DNA from: Clusia tigrina | Lineage: Eukaryota; Arthropoda; Insecta; Diptera; Clusiidae | DNA: 64,000 bases | Reading direction: 5' to 3' | Assembly: GCA_920105625.2 (NCBI GenBank) | Contig: OV050031.1 | Location: forward strand, 214,389,194 to 214,453,193 | Shown: positions 1-10,689 of the stretch, one piece after another | Layout: the number at the start of each line of letters is the position of its first letter | How positions within the stretch are numbered: the first letter of the stretch is position 1 | Translations under genes and position numbers: made by a program | Notes under the pieces: generated by a model | Seen by the model: the letters and a program-made list of their open reading frames with translations, nothing else | Told to the model about the DNA's origin: nothing | Databases searched by the model: none

Positions 1-580
1 CCATTATGACTGATAGCACTTCGGTAGTATTTACTTCCACATGGCAGTGTTTAGGTTGTAAATCTGCACCACGTAAGGCATCGGTAGCAGACTCATCAGT
101 TTCTGCCAGTTCTGCTAATCTGCGTTGTTTAGTTCTCTTCGAAGAATTCGAAAAATTAGATTTAGGGCGCCCACGCTTTTTACTTGAGGATGGTTCTTGC
201 ATTCTATGAGTAGTTTCTAAGGGGGTGGGTTCTCTTTCTAAGACAATAACTTCTCTAAAGTCCAACCATTCGGAATGGTTATTTAAAACCAATGTTTTAG
301 TGCGTTTATTCTTTTGCCAAAACGCTACAATTTTCTTACAAATGAAATTGATACGATTTAATAACTCAAAAAACATTTCTTTGCCACTTTCTATTCCAAT
401 CTTCGTGACTACTTCATCGAACACCTGTCGAGCCTTCTCAGAATCCTTCCCTTTTTTGGAACACCAAATTTCAAAAACGAACAATCGAGAAAAAACGCAT
501 TGATAAGATGTACCTATAGCCAAAAATAAATAAAGAAGAGAATAATCACATTTGACAATAACAATAACACTTTTGCTCAT
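1..580 (-). CDS. Partial unidentified protein, open at left window edge
   Basis: A continuous minus-strand frame of about 193 codons runs from an ATG at 580 off the left edge without a stop. The middle looks helical and charged (for example SEKARQVFDEVV and FFELLNRINFICKKIVAFW). It is followed by a basic serine-rich stretch with SKKRGRPK, an AT-hook-like core, near 160-190. The composition looks like real protein rather than chance. The true start is uncertain: TTTTTGGCTATAG just left of 515 could be a splice acceptor, which would make the first 20 or so codons intronic. The ATG at 503 is out of frame and stops quickly. I do not recognise the family. A host nuclear protein or a domesticated or transposon-encoded DNA-binding protein are both possible. 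No neighbouring terminal repeats were seen. Confidence 0.5.
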   Translation of the reverse strand, partial: MSKSVIVIVKCDYSLLYLFLAIGTSYQCVFSRLFVFEIWCSKKGKDSEKARQVFDEVVTKIGIESGKEMFFELLNRINFICKKIVAFWQKNKRTKTLVLNNHSEWLDFREVIVLEREPTPLETTHRMQEPSSSKKRGRPKSNFSNSSKRTKQRRLAELAETDESATDALRGADLQPKHCHVEVNTTEVLSVIM

Positions 581-1588
581 TTATATGTATCAATAACAAC
601 ACACACGTAATATAACACACACAAAAAACTCAACTTCAAAACAATGAGGTTGTGTTACTGTATTACACGTGAAACAAATTCTGGCAAATATTGGCACTTA
701 AACTAAACTTTTTCATAATATAGAGGCATGAACCAGTATAAAAAAGTAAAATTGTCGTGGGAATCGGGGGGGAAAAAATTTAAAACTCTAAGAAAAATTT
801 GAGTAGACTCCAAAAATTACGTTAAAAAACTATTTGTAAAAGTTAGTATTTTATTAAAACTACACACTTATTCAATATATATATATATATTTAAAATTTA
901 TGCTTATACCATTCACATTAACTTCCATTTTTGGTATATTCAATTTGGAGTCTTTTTTATTAAGATTTTTACAACTGAAGCTTGACTTAATTTCCGTGTT
1001 TTTTTCAATCCACTAACCACTTCACAGCATACTTGTACTTCTGTTGTTTATATTTCAAAAGTCCCGTTAGAAATCCAAAAAAGAACTTCAGTGTAGTGGA
1101 ATTTGCTGTGATTACCGACTACTTTTATCGATACCTGTCCACTTTTTTAACTTCGATTTTTTTATTTTTGTCGTATGGGCGCCACCACTGTGCAACGTAA
1201 GAAAAAACAAATCTAATTCGATTGAAAGAGCCACAGCGATAGCAGTTCAAAAAATCGTTTGTTTTTGAAGACACCTCGTATATACATATATATAAGCATT
1301 TCCCAGCGTCCTTAATCCACCGTTGGTGTGAACACAGAATTCCAATAGAAAAATATGTTTACGACGACTGATACACCAATGCTAAGATTGCCTCTTTATG
1401 AACTCTTAAATGAAAGGCATTATCTACTGAGAAAATATCACAAATGACACTGCTCTCCAACAGTGATGTGGCTCGGTGAAATATACATGCGGCAAGAGTC
1501 ATACTAACCAGCTTCGGACACAGAACAAGAATGACACAAATATTTGAAATTGGTCTCCTCAGGCGATCATTACGCACGAATGCGAGCA
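581..1588. other. Unassigned AT-rich intergenic DNA
   Basis: No convincing coding frame, RNA gene or transposon terminus was seen. A short ATAT run lies near 875-890. The stretch sits upstream of the partial minus-strand frame and may contain its promoter, but no clear TATA/initiator pair stands out. Confidence 0.4.
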
Positions 1589-2045
1589 ATGCGAATTCAA
1601 CTTCCTGTTTCTAATCCTCTTGATGTGACTTCAGAACAACTTTGAATACATTGAGACTGCCCTTTAATATATAAGGTATAATGACACCGATTTCCCAGAA
1701 AACTTTCAACCTCTACACTTTTCAATCATATATATCTCAGCCTCCGAACTTAGACCAGCTCTCGATGCTTGTCTTGCTCTCACATTCTCTCAGTACGAAT
1801 TTCTACAAATTCCAGATCAAAGTGAATTCAACTTCTTGCTTCTAACCTTATTGAGCTTACTTTAGACCAACTTTGAATACATTGAGACTGCCCTTTAATA
1901 TATAAGGTGTTATTTCACCAATTTCCCATGAACTCATTACACTTTTCAATCACATATATCCCAACCTCCCAACTTAGACCCACCTCTCGATACTTGTCGT
2001 TTTCTCCCTTTCTCTCAGTACAAAGTTATCCAAATTCCATTCAAA
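1589..2045. repeat. Tandem duplication, about 230-bp unit
   Basis: Two diverged direct copies, about 1589-1815 and 1822-2045. Both contain GAATTCAACTTC, then TTTGAATACATTGAGACTGC, then CCTTTAATATATAAGGT, a TTTCAATCA block and a CTCTCTCAGTAC block in the same order. No coding potential is evident. Confidence 0.75.
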
Positions 2046-2647
2046 TATATTCATAATTTGCAAGAGGATATTTAAGCCATTTCACTTGTCCTTCGTAAAG
2101 GACACTGGTGGTTTGTTGTATTTGTTCTACTCTATCTCTCACTGTTTCATAATTGCAGTCCCAAACATCACTGTTTATGCGAAGACTGGTTTCTTGTTGC
2201 TGCAATTGAAACGTTTTTGTTTGTTACCAGTCACGTCCTTACAGCTCACAGTGCTTCGTCTATATTTCTAGACATCTTCATAGCTAATTCAAATTCAGTT
2301 TATATCTTATTCCCCAACCTAGGCAGACCACCAGTCACAAGCTTAAACTCTGCCTGAAATGCACAGCAGTGAGATATAAGTATAGAAGGATTTTAGCTGA
2401 ATATATGCCACAGCCATCTGTTCAATTCTGCGATTTTGAACACTCCTTAATGTCATCCATTTCTGTTCCTTCCTATCAGAGACAATGATGGGAAATTATT
2501 GGTGGACAGTTTACTTCCACTAAGTTCGCAACTCGCAATATTCGTATCTATTAAAATACTCGTTCTTAGAACAAAATTGGCTATATATATGCTCTACTAC
2601 ACTCTACACACCTTGCGGCTGTAGGGGGTATTCCATTTAATTTTCTG
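2046..2647. other. Unassigned intergenic DNA
   Basis: Downstream flank of the TsetseEP-like gene. Short open frames occur but have no domain-like composition. Nothing else was recognised. Confidence 0.4.
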
Positions 2648-2653
2648 TTTATT
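2648..2653 (-). terminator. PolyA signal of the TsetseEP-like gene
   Basis: TTTATT on the plus strand is a canonical AATAAA on the minus strand. It lies about 40 bp beyond the stop codon at 2692, a normal spacing for a short fly 3' UTR. Confidence 0.6.
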
Positions 2654-2691
2654 TGATTCTTTAGTTATCGGCTAATACAGGATCTAGTACT

Positions 2692-3753
2692 TTACTTAAC
2701 GGCTATTGGCGCTCGTACAAAGTACACTTGCACACATGACCAGGTGCTGTTGATGTTGCTGAAGGGATTCTGAACGGTCGCATTGCGCGAGTCTTGATCC
2801 AGTTGCATGTAGATAATATTGGGGCAAGGTTCGGGCTTATCGTCTACTTCGGTATTGTTACAAGGCGCACAGAACTCCACACCAGCGATACAGTTATCGA
2901 TCAAACGCGTGGCTTCCCCAATGGAGGATATGGCCAGGTACAAAGCGGAAAAGCTGCAGTCTACCGCGGACCTAACCTGACTTTCGGCATTGCATTTCGC
3001 CGCCTGAATCTGAGTGCTGAAGGTTTTCTGATTGCCGATGGTATACACATTGGCCGAGTTGATCTGGAAAGATACATGATTAGATTGAAGGCTAGATGAG
3101 GGGAAATGCTCTGTGTATAACCCACTCACCACTTGAGTCACGCAGACGGTGTAGTTAAGATAGGCGGTCGCATGTTTACGCTTGCAGTCGTTGAGTCCTG
3201 AATTCAAGTTGTTGTTGTAGTAGTTGTTGAGATTCCGCTGAGTGGTCTCCGCAGACGAAATCAAATTATTAGCCGCATTGTTGCCCACGGTCACACAATT
3301 GCTCATCGTCAGTTTGACGGCGGCAGTTTGCACAATTATGGAGCGATACTTCTGAACGCAGTGTTTGCTCACATCGTCCAACACTTCCAACGGAGTCAAC
3401 TTCTGGTCCAGCTGCTGTAGACGCTCTTCGATGAGTGCAGTCTGACCGCCGACCGTACTCAATTGCTGCTGATACGTGGCTCTGAAGTTGGCCACCTGCA
3501 GTTCATAGCTTTTGATGTTGGCCGCATTTTGGCGTCGATTTTCTATAATGAAATCCTCCAAAGGCGTCGTGAGATTCAAATTTGGTTCATAGGGAGCCAC
3601 TTCCTGGGCCTAGAGAGTTCAAGAAATTTAGTATTAGTATATAAAGTTACTTCCGCCTCCAACACCCACCTGAGCCGTCACCATCCACACCAACTGCAGC
3701 ACAAAAAGCGCACCTGTCAACTGTTTTTTCATGGCGCTGTTGTTCATTGACAT
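2692..3753 (-). CDS. Secreted TsetseEP/DUF725-like protein, two exons
   Basis: Exon 1 is 3670-3753 and exon 2 is 2692-3609, separated by a 60-bp intron (CAG|GTGGGT ... CTCTCTAG|GCC, phase 0). The product is about 333 residues. It starts with a signal peptide: a short polar start, KK, then a hydrophobic core LTGALFVLQLVWMVTAQ. The start could be the ATG at 3753, or in-frame ATGs at 3747 or 3732. The mature part is helical and Gln/Asn-rich, with regularly spaced cysteines (KHCVQKY, MSNCVTV, LNDCKRK, NYTVCV, AAKCNAE, AVDCSF, DNCIAG) and a Cys-rich, Pro-containing tail (EFCAPCNN, EPCPNI). That cysteine/helix pattern resembles the fly TsetseEP (DUF725) family of secreted, often gut-expressed proteins. 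The family call is from memory of the pattern. Function is unknown. Confidence 0.65.
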
Positions 3754-3796
3754 CTTCACAAATTTCAATTAACCGCTTCTGTGCACTGGCTTCCTC

Positions 3797-3804
3797 ATTT
3801 ATAT
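3797..3804 (-). promoter_or_regulatory. TATA box and GATA motifs upstream of the TsetseEP-like gene
   Basis: ATATAAAT on the minus strand lies about 45 bp upstream of the first ATG (3753), which leaves room for a short 5' UTR. Two GATA motifs follow upstream: AGATAAG at 3833-3839 on the minus strand and AGATAA at 3865-3870 on the plus strand. GATA factors commonly drive gut and fat-body genes in flies, which would suit a secreted gut-type protein. Expression is inferred only. Confidence 0.55.
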
Positions 3805-4770
3805 CGTGTGCATTCAGCGTACAGAGAACCCGCTTATCTTTAACCCGAAGACTTGAACAGTAAAAGATAAAATGTGGCGAAAAAGTACCCTTTCCGACTT
3901 TGTTACGCAAATATGGCAATCACTGCGATATCGTAGAAACGCTCGGGCCTTTATTTGTCTGGAATTTCAAAAGTGCTCCGCTGATTCATTCATTCATGCA
4001 TTCATCGAATAGCCTTACAATTGAGGCCTTCCATACAAGAACCCTTGTCAGGCATAATTGTTTGCTGGAGTGGGGACACCCCGCACCTAAACTTGCGTCT
4101 CTTTGTTGTTCGTTAATTTACTCGCATTGTTTTCGTTGTAGAATTTATTGTCTGAGGTTTTTCGCTCCTGTTCACAGCAGTGATAAGACACATTTAGGCA
4201 TTTAGAGATCTTCTCTGCGCTAATTGCTTTCCAAAGAACACAGAAACAGGAACAATAAATCTCATTTCCTTATGTAAATTTCTGCGAATTTGAAAAGCAA
4301 ATAATTGCAAAATATTTGCGTTACTTTTTTAATTTGTTTTGTCTCTTTGCGCTTAGTAATGATAAACAGCAAAACAAATAATAAATATAATGTAATAATA
4401 CCCCTGTACTGCCCCATAAATTAATACTGTATGACGTCATTATAGGCTGTATTTAAAATTTAATCTCTCTTAACGGCATATTCCAATAAGCACGTAGTTT
4501 TGGTTTAGTTCAAGCAAAATTGGCAGGCAATACAATCGGTTGTACAAACCGTTGTATGCCGTCAGTATGAAGAATGGTTTGAAGGAATGTTGCAAGGTTG
4601 TACAGAGCTGTTGTACGACCTGCAGTATGACGCGTTTGTATGGCGTAATACTGCGAACCTTCTATTAAAGCATAATAATATGATTAAATGACCGTTTTAG
4701 AGGTCTTTGGTGTCATTTGAAAATAATATATGAATAAATTGTTAAACATAAATTTAATATTTAATTAAAA
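3805..4770. other. Intergenic DNA with a small 57-bp duplication
   Basis: Mostly unassigned. At about 4538-4650 a short unit is present twice at 57-bp spacing (GGTTGTACA ... GTTGTA ... CAGTATGA), with a third partial copy ending GTATGGCGTAATA. No gene was recognised. Confidence 0.4.
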
Positions 4771-4920
4771 AATATATATAAATATTTATAAAATAATATA
4801 ATATAAAAAAATGTATAATATAATGTAAAATATAATAAATAAAACTGTATATAATGAAATATATAATATAATATAATATAAAAAATAATATAAAATATAA
4901 TATAATATATAAATATATAT
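4771..4920. repeat. AT-rich simple repeat (TATAATA-type)
   Basis: A low-complexity run of TATAATATAAA words directly 5' of a SINE copy. Open frames across it are spurious. Confidence 0.8.
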
Positions 4921-4930
4921 AAATTCAGAG

Positions 4931-5130
4931 TCCTGAGTGGTAAGGTTCAAATCCCCCGAGGGTCGCAGGTTCAAATCCTGCCACGGGCTTGATCTCCAAA
5001 ATGTTTCTTTCTATTAAAAAAAAAAATGTTTTTCTCTTCGAGTCGAAAGCCTCTGTAGCTAGTACTCATTCTCCCAACACCTTGCACTCATAATTAATTA
5101 TGGTGTAAGGTATAATAATAATAATAATAA
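4931..5130 (+). mobile_element. tRNA-derived SINE, copy 1
   Basis: The head carries a B-box-like GGTTCAAATCC twice (4944-4954 and 4968-4978). The shared family body follows: TTTCTTTCTAT, an A-run, CTCTTCGAGTCGAAAGCC, TAGTACTCATTC, CACCTTGCA, the palindrome CATAATTAATTATG at 5089-5102, then GGTGTAAGGTATAATAATAA. The tail is a TAA microsatellite. The same body appears in four other places in this window, which defines a dispersed family. The A box is not clear in this copy, and the duplicated B box suggests a rearranged head. Confidence 0.75.
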
Positions 5131-5400
5131 TATATAAATTATGTACTAATTATATAATATAATATAATAATTATATAATATAATAATATAATTAATTATC
5201 TAATATAATATAATAATATAATAATAAATAAATAAATAAATAAATATAAATTATGTACTAGCTATGAATATAATTATAAAATATTATAATATGAAATTTC
5301 TATATAATATAAAATATAATAAAATATAAAATATAATATAAAATATAATATAGTATAAAATATATTATAAAATATAAAAAAATATATAAAATAAAGTATA
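5131..5400. repeat. AT-rich microsatellite tail region
   Basis: ATA, AAT and TATAATA words (including AATA repeats near 5220-5245) continue from the SINE tail. They probably represent expansion and decay of the (TAA)n tail. Confidence 0.7.
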
Positions 5401-5516
5401 AATTATCAGATTTTTAATCGAGTTTTAGGTCTTGAACCTTGAACTAGATTAAAAAATTAATCTTTAAACTTCATCCGGGGATCGGCAATCGCTTAACAAT
5501 ATTTAAAATATAATAC

Positions 5517-5615
5517 ATAATATACCTTATGTTCAAGAAGTACCCGGAATTTGTCAGTAAAACTCAAAGTGTTCAATTTCTCATTGATATTTATTTGATA
5601 ACCTTCAAATAGTAC
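5517..5615 (-). mobile_element. End fragment of a mariner-like element
   Basis: The sequence begins ACCTTATGTTCAAGAAGTAC then CCGGAATTTG. It matches the terminal inverted repeat of the longer mariner at 33638-35045 (CTTATGTTCCAAAAGTATCC, CGGAATATG) and continues with the same subterminal sequence (TTGATATTT ... ACCTTCAAA). It breaks off abruptly at about 5615 against a non-LTR endonuclease fragment. Confidence 0.6.
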
Positions 5616-5616
5616 C

Positions 5617-6600
5617 CGGCGGGGTGGCAATTTTTGTGAAGGATGGTGTTGCATGCAAATTCCATAGCAAATCAGTTTGTGAAGGTCAGATTTAGTATTT
5701 GTTTTCAATGGAGTGGTAAGGCTACAGATCAAATCGTACAATTGACATACAATCGCTGATAGATCAAATTCGGGCAATTTCTTTGGACTTTCAAAATATT
5801 GCTGTTGCAGGAGACTTCAATAGCAATATTATAGTTGAGAGCGGACTGGTCACAGATATGTTGGAATTGGACATGGTTCTGGCTAACATCATCGACACAT
5901 TTTACGGGGACAAACAGTTCGCTGTTGGACGTGTATTTTATTGATGATGTGAAAAAGATTAAAATTTTTCGAACAACTCCTTACTCCCTGTTTTTCAAAG
6001 CATGATCTAATTTTTCTGACACACCAAAGTTTTGAGATACCGTGACTTTAAAAATATTGACTACCAACTTTTGTGTTACCGTGACGTTATAAATATTGAC
6101 TACCAACATTTGTGGTCTAAACTTGACAGTGAACAATGGAGAACTTGATATATTTTATGTCCTCTCCCGTACTTCCTAAGCTGCTGCCAGTCATAACTCA
6201 TATTTTTAATACTGTTCCTAATTGTTGGAAGTTAGGGAAAATTATTCCTATCCCAAAGTCTGATAACGATTATAGACCAATAGCTATTTTACCATACCTG
6301 TCCAACATATTTGAATTAGTAATGGCGAAACAATTCAAAAAGTATTTAAGCAGACAATAACATTATAACGGAACGATAGTCTGTGTTCATGCCAAGGAGG
6401 AGCTGCATAACGGCTCTGACTGATGTAATGGAGAGTATTCGCGCATCTCTTGACTTAAATAGGGTGTCTTTCTTGGTATTATTGGACCATTCAAAGGCAT
6501 TTGACTGTGTTGACCACAATATGTTATGTACGAAGCTTTTGAGAATGTACAATTTCTCTGCCGGCATAGTGAAGTTGATAGTATCACCAACCTAAGTTGC
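5617..6600 (+). pseudogene. Non-LTR retrotransposon remnant (endonuclease plus 5' RT)
   Basis: From 5617 a plus-strand frame reads GGVAIFVKDGVACKF, and after two internal stops continues to IAVAGDFNSNI (5800-5830), the GDFN motif of APE-type endonucleases, to a stop near 5943. At 6136-6360 and 6383-6595 two frames give reverse-transcriptase N-terminal blocks: IIPIPKSDNDYRPIAILP, then LLDHSKAFDCVDH. Stops and frameshifts between them show decay. The layout (EN then RT) and motifs fit a Jockey-type non-LTR element. The catalytic ADD block is missing here. Confidence 0.75.
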
Positions 6601-7080
6601 TGGTAGTACCTTACAGAATGAACCCAAGCGGCTTACAATATTTGAAATGACGGTTCTTAAACTAAGCAAAGTCGTTCCAAAATCAAGGTTTTGTTGGCTG
6701 TTTTCTTTGAATCCCGGAGTTTGGTGAACTCCGAATTCCTTTCGCCAGGCCAAACAGTAAATCAGGAGTATTATGTGAGCTTTTCAGGGAGAATGTTGGT
6801 CGAGAGAGACCGGAATTGTGGAGAAGCAACTCGTATTTTATTCACCACGACAATGCTCCGGCTCCCACATCTCATATTGTACTCTAGCCAAATTAATACC
6901 GTTCCATAAACTCCGTATTCACCTGACATAGCCCCGTGTGACGTTTTGAGATGCTTGATGCGATAAAGGAGCATTTCCAGAAGGAGCTGAAGATGATTCC
7001 TAAATCGGCATATGAAAAGTGTTTTGGTGATTAAAAGAAGCGTTGGAATATTTGTATTGACTACCATGGAGAATACTTTA
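6600..7080 (+). pseudogene. Mariner transposase fragment, C-terminal half
   Basis: Plus-strand frames carry LAVFFESRSLVNSEFLSPGQ, then after frameshifts RPELW, HHDNAPAPTSH and a SPD.AP-like block. That is the second half of a mariner transposase. The nucleotide sequence is close to the minus-strand element at 33867-34151 (shared GTTCTTTGAATCCCG and GGAGTATTATGT), so the two belong to one family. Several stops make it non-functional, and no inverted repeat was identified at the right end. Confidence 0.7.
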
Positions 7081-7324
7081 TTTATTTATTTATAATTAAC
7101 GATATGAAGTATATACTCGTATATATATATATTTTTTTTTTTTTTTTTTTAATAATTAATTTATCTGGAACAATTATTTCCAAAGTAAAATGAAATATAA
7201 ATTATAAAATAAATTGATTTATACAAATAAAATTATTAAATTATAGAAGTGGATGATTTATACAATTAAAATGAAAAATAAAATATACAACAAAACAATA
7301 AACAATGAGATGAATGCAGATCAC
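7081..7324. other. AT-rich spacer
   Basis: Contains a poly-T run near 7130-7150 and AT-rich DNA with no recognised features. Confidence 0.5.
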
Positions 7325-8350
7325 TATTTATGAACAAAGCAATACAGATTGTCCAGAAATGCACTGCGCCCGAAAGTAGCCCCGAAGTTCATTCCTGAAC
7401 TGTACATTGTTGCCAATACTTCGCAGCCGTACAGGAAGTGAGTTCCAGAGTCTTACAGCATACACGAAAAACTAACGATCAGACATAAGAGATGAGTGTT
7501 TGCACGGGGCAAGTTGGTTACAACGACAGGAACGTGTGGCCTGAGACATCTAAACAAATATGGAGGTTCCCGGGTGTAAAGAATCTTGTGAAGAAAGATG
7601 CTAGTCTTAGACTCCAAGAGTTGATCAAATGTGATCCCAAAAACTTACCTTGATAAAGTGGACACATGATCATAAATATACCTTGTTATTTATTAAATAA
7701 AACAATAAGCTTTCGTTTGCCAGCTGCAAAACAATCCGCAAAAATATCACAACCACACAGCATTGTTGGGAGAAGGCAGGCCTTAGCCAACAGCATTCTG
7801 ATTCCTTGTGGGGTGAAATATTGCGTTGACCACTGAACGCAGCATACTGTAAACTTTACCAACCGTGACTGCAACGTGGTTATTCCATGTTAGAGTACCT
7901 TCAAATATAACTCCCAGGTTTTTAGCTGTGTTTTCACATTCAATCACAGACCCATTCATTATAATACTGGGTAGTATTCCGGTATCAAAGTGTTTCTTGT
8001 AAGTCACTAAACATTTTGACTTAGCAGGATTAAGGCAAAGCCCATCTTTCCTTGCCCAGTTATAAAAATTAGATAAGTCATTATTAATTTTAGTGACACA
8101 ATTAATAATTTCGTCCCTTTTACAGCTTATGTAAAGTTGGACGTCATCAGCATTCAAATGAATATCACAATCGTGCAATGCAGTCGGGAGATCATTTATA
8201 TATATATATACAAAAAAGAAGACTCCTCAATATGGACCCCTGAGGTACACCTCGTACTACCGACAAAAAATCAGAAGCCAAGAAGTGTAACGACGCACAC
8301 TGACTTGGTGTTTTATCTCCGTACATCTCTATTAATTCACCTAAACTGGA
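7325..8350 (-). pseudogene. Non-LTR reverse transcriptase remnant, C-terminal half
   Basis: On the minus strand, GVPQGSIL (about 8230-8260) is followed by a YINDLP-like block and then the catalytic region LNADDVQLYIS (about 8120-8160). Next come LNPAKSKCLV, KNLGVIFEGTLTWNNHV and, after a frameshift near 7800, a typical C-terminal tail (CLLPTMLCGCDIF, LFNK, FLHKILYTREPPYLF). The AD-D residues survive, but frameshifts and stops make it dead. The orientation is opposite to the RT piece at 5617-6600, so they are separate insertions or an inversion. Confidence 0.8.
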
Positions 8351-9080
8351 ACTTGTAAGATCAAATTATATATAATACATATAATATTTTAAACTGAACC
8401 TTTTTTTACCATATTTAAGACCACTTCGATTACTACTGTTCACTCAGGGGAATTTACACTCTGTATTTGCACTCAACAAACTCTGTTTGTTTTATAAGAG
8501 GTCGAGAAATTATGGAACAACCCTCGCATACGTTTCTGTATGTAAATAAAGTTAATAATACTAAGAATTATATAAGTACTTTTATTAAATAATTATTTAT
8601 AAGAATTCTTATCTTTGCTCTTGTACCAGATAAAAAGCAATTCATACCACTCCTAACCCACATTTTTGCCCTACACTTGTGGAGGCAGTCATATCATTCC
8701 CAGCCTCAAGTCTACTATTCAACTTCTCCACTTGAGTGTGTTTCTGGATTATTACGAAGAAGATCTTTCTTTGTACAGTACAAATTAAAATAGTTGTTTA
8801 CAGAAAACAGTTCCTTCCTGGATGCACTGAGAAGGTAAGAAAAGGGCAATAGGTAAATCGGTGGGGAACAATGTACACCATAAATAGGAACCACTCTTAG
8901 TGTGTCCTAGTTCCCTCAACTAATTTCATGAAGACTTGAGGACAAGAGCGCGTTAGTGTCTGTGGCAAATGAACCATAGAGAAAATAAGTACAAGGCATA
9001 ATTTATAGTAAGTTCGCTCCTTCTCCGAACATTTTGAATAACGAGTTTTTGAGTATTACTTAGAAATGATGCACAGACTT
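8351..9080. other. Unassigned intergenic DNA
   Basis: No gene, repeat or transposon end was recognised. Confidence 0.35.
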
Positions 9081-9328
9081 AAATGAAGTCGGTTGTTTTT
9101 GGCTTCATTGATATCCTCGGCTATTTGGACAGATGTGTGAGGCTACGTTTTATCAAATGGAATATATGTGTACTCTCTTTGATGATGGCTACAGTGAAGC
9201 ACAAACACAGTGCTCTCTGGAGTGAAAGATTTAAATGCTTTGGTGGCCAATATTTCAGTCCAGAGCATGAGTGGGGCTACTTTTATCAAAGAGAATATAT
9301 GTGCAGTCTCTTTGCAGATGGCTCCAGG

Positions 9329-9492
9329 CAGACACTACAGAGAAAAGAAAGTCTTTTTCGTTGCCAGCGTCCTTAGCGGACACACCACGATTTTGAGTGG
9401 ATTCAGGTACAAGATCCGTCTGCTTTATTTCGCTGCTTTGCCGTTTGACGTTTAAGTTTCTTTTCTCTGTATTATCTGCTCTATATTCTCTG
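9329..9492 (+). mobile_element. Degenerate hAT MITE, copy 1
   Basis: The left terminus is CAGACACTACAGAGAAAAG. The right end reads TTTTCTCTGTATTATCTG followed by CTCTATATTCTCTG. The interior shares TAGCGGACACACCACGATTT, then one TTGAGTGGATTC unit and CCGTCTGCTTTATTTCGCTG, CTTTGCCGTTTGACGTTTAA with the intact copy at 16458-16628. Flanks GCTCCAGG and GCTCCACT agree at 6 of 8 positions, consistent with an old 8-bp target-site duplication. Confidence 0.7.
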
Positions 9493-9608
9493 GCTCCACT
9501 GAAGCACAAACACAATATACGCGCAAGATGTAGCATAGCGCTCTGGATCGAAAGAATTCAGTCCAGAGCATGTGTGAGGGTACTTTTATCAAAGAGAAAA
9601 ATGTGTGT

Positions 9609-9642
9609 CAGAGAACACAGAAAAGCGACACTTAAACGTCAA
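9609..9642 (-). mobile_element. hAT MITE terminal fragment
   Basis: CAGAGAACACAGAAAAGCGA followed by CACTTAAACGTCAAA is the inverted right end of the MITE family (terminal repeat plus the ACGTTTAAG block). It ends within the subterminal region. Confidence 0.65.
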
Positions 9643-10309
9643 ATTTTCAAACGTCACCAAAAATCTTGCTTTGTTTATCATTAGTTGCTATATGGATAGG
9701 TTTGTTTAGGTTCTGAGGACATCAGCCACACTACTACAGTTTCGCACATATGTGATTGTGAGCAAAAGAAGAGTCATTTCTCTGTATTCCCTGATGTGTG
9801 GACTCTCTTTGCTGATGGCTCCACTGAAGCTCAAACACAATATACGCCAAAGATGTATCATAGCGCTCTGGAGTGAAAGGTTTGAGTTTTTTGTGGTCAA
9901 TATTTCACTTCAGAGGCTAGTGTTACCTCTTGTTAGCATATTCTCTTTGAGCGCATTCGACGTAAAGGGAATTGCGGCATTGAATAATGAGCATTGAATT
10001 GAGCATTCATACTCTTGAACTCAGTTGTTTCCGAATCCTTATAATGGTTTGTGTTCTCATTATTTTCTGCACTGATTTATTTGTCTGATTTGCTGTATAT
10101 CTTTTCGGATTTACATCTGGAAGCATATTATTTACCGCTGATAGGTTGCTTTCCAAGAAGAACAGACATTAAAGGTAACTTTACAAGGTGATTTTTAAAG
10201 TAAACAAGTAAAAATAGGTATTTCTACAGAGGGCATCTATTGGCATGACAGGCGTCAGAAAGGTAGATCCCTCACTGATGTACTGATATACTTGTATATG
10301 TATATATGA

Positions 10310-10680
10310 AAATGAAGAGTGTGCATTCTCAAACTTTCTCTTCCGTAGTTGTTTAAATTTCATTCCATTTATTGAGATTCCAATTCTCCTGGAATGGTAC
10401 AATTGAAACAACCATTCCGAAGAAGCTTATAAAGTTCATTGAAACTGTTCAGCAAATGTATATGAAGAGTGACAAGGTTGGGAATGCCAATTATGTATTT
10501 TGAAACTCTCTCTTCCGTAGTCGATGAAATTTCATTCCATTTATTGAGACTCTAATTCTCCTCTCCTTTCAAAATATGGAACAATTGAAGCAAACATTTC
10601 GAAGAAGCTTATAAAGTTCATTGAAATGGTTCAGCAACTTTACAAGTGACAAGTTTGGGAAAGCCAATTTCAGCTCATTT
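10310..10680. repeat. Tandem duplication, about 185-bp unit
   Basis: Two direct copies, about 10310-10494 and 10495-10680. Both contain CTCTTCCGTAGT, AAATTTCATTCCATTTATTG, GAAGAAGCTTATAAAGTTCA and a GTTCAGCAA ... GTGACAAG block. Confidence 0.75.
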
Positions 10681-10689
10681 CCTGCCTCA

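Larger units (their letters stand above)
9083..9990. repeat. Composite repeat, about 140-bp or longer units, interrupted by a hAT MITE
   Basis: Three diverged copies of one segment occur around 9160-9326, 9489-9600 and 9805-9920. Shared words are GATGGCTCCACTGAAGC, CACAAACACAATATACGC, GCTCTGGAGTGAAAG, TTTCAGTCCAGAGCATG and TACTTTTATCAAAGAGAA. A hAT MITE (9329-9492) splits the GGCTCCA block between the first two copies. Open frames across this stretch have no consistent protein. Confidence 0.65.
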
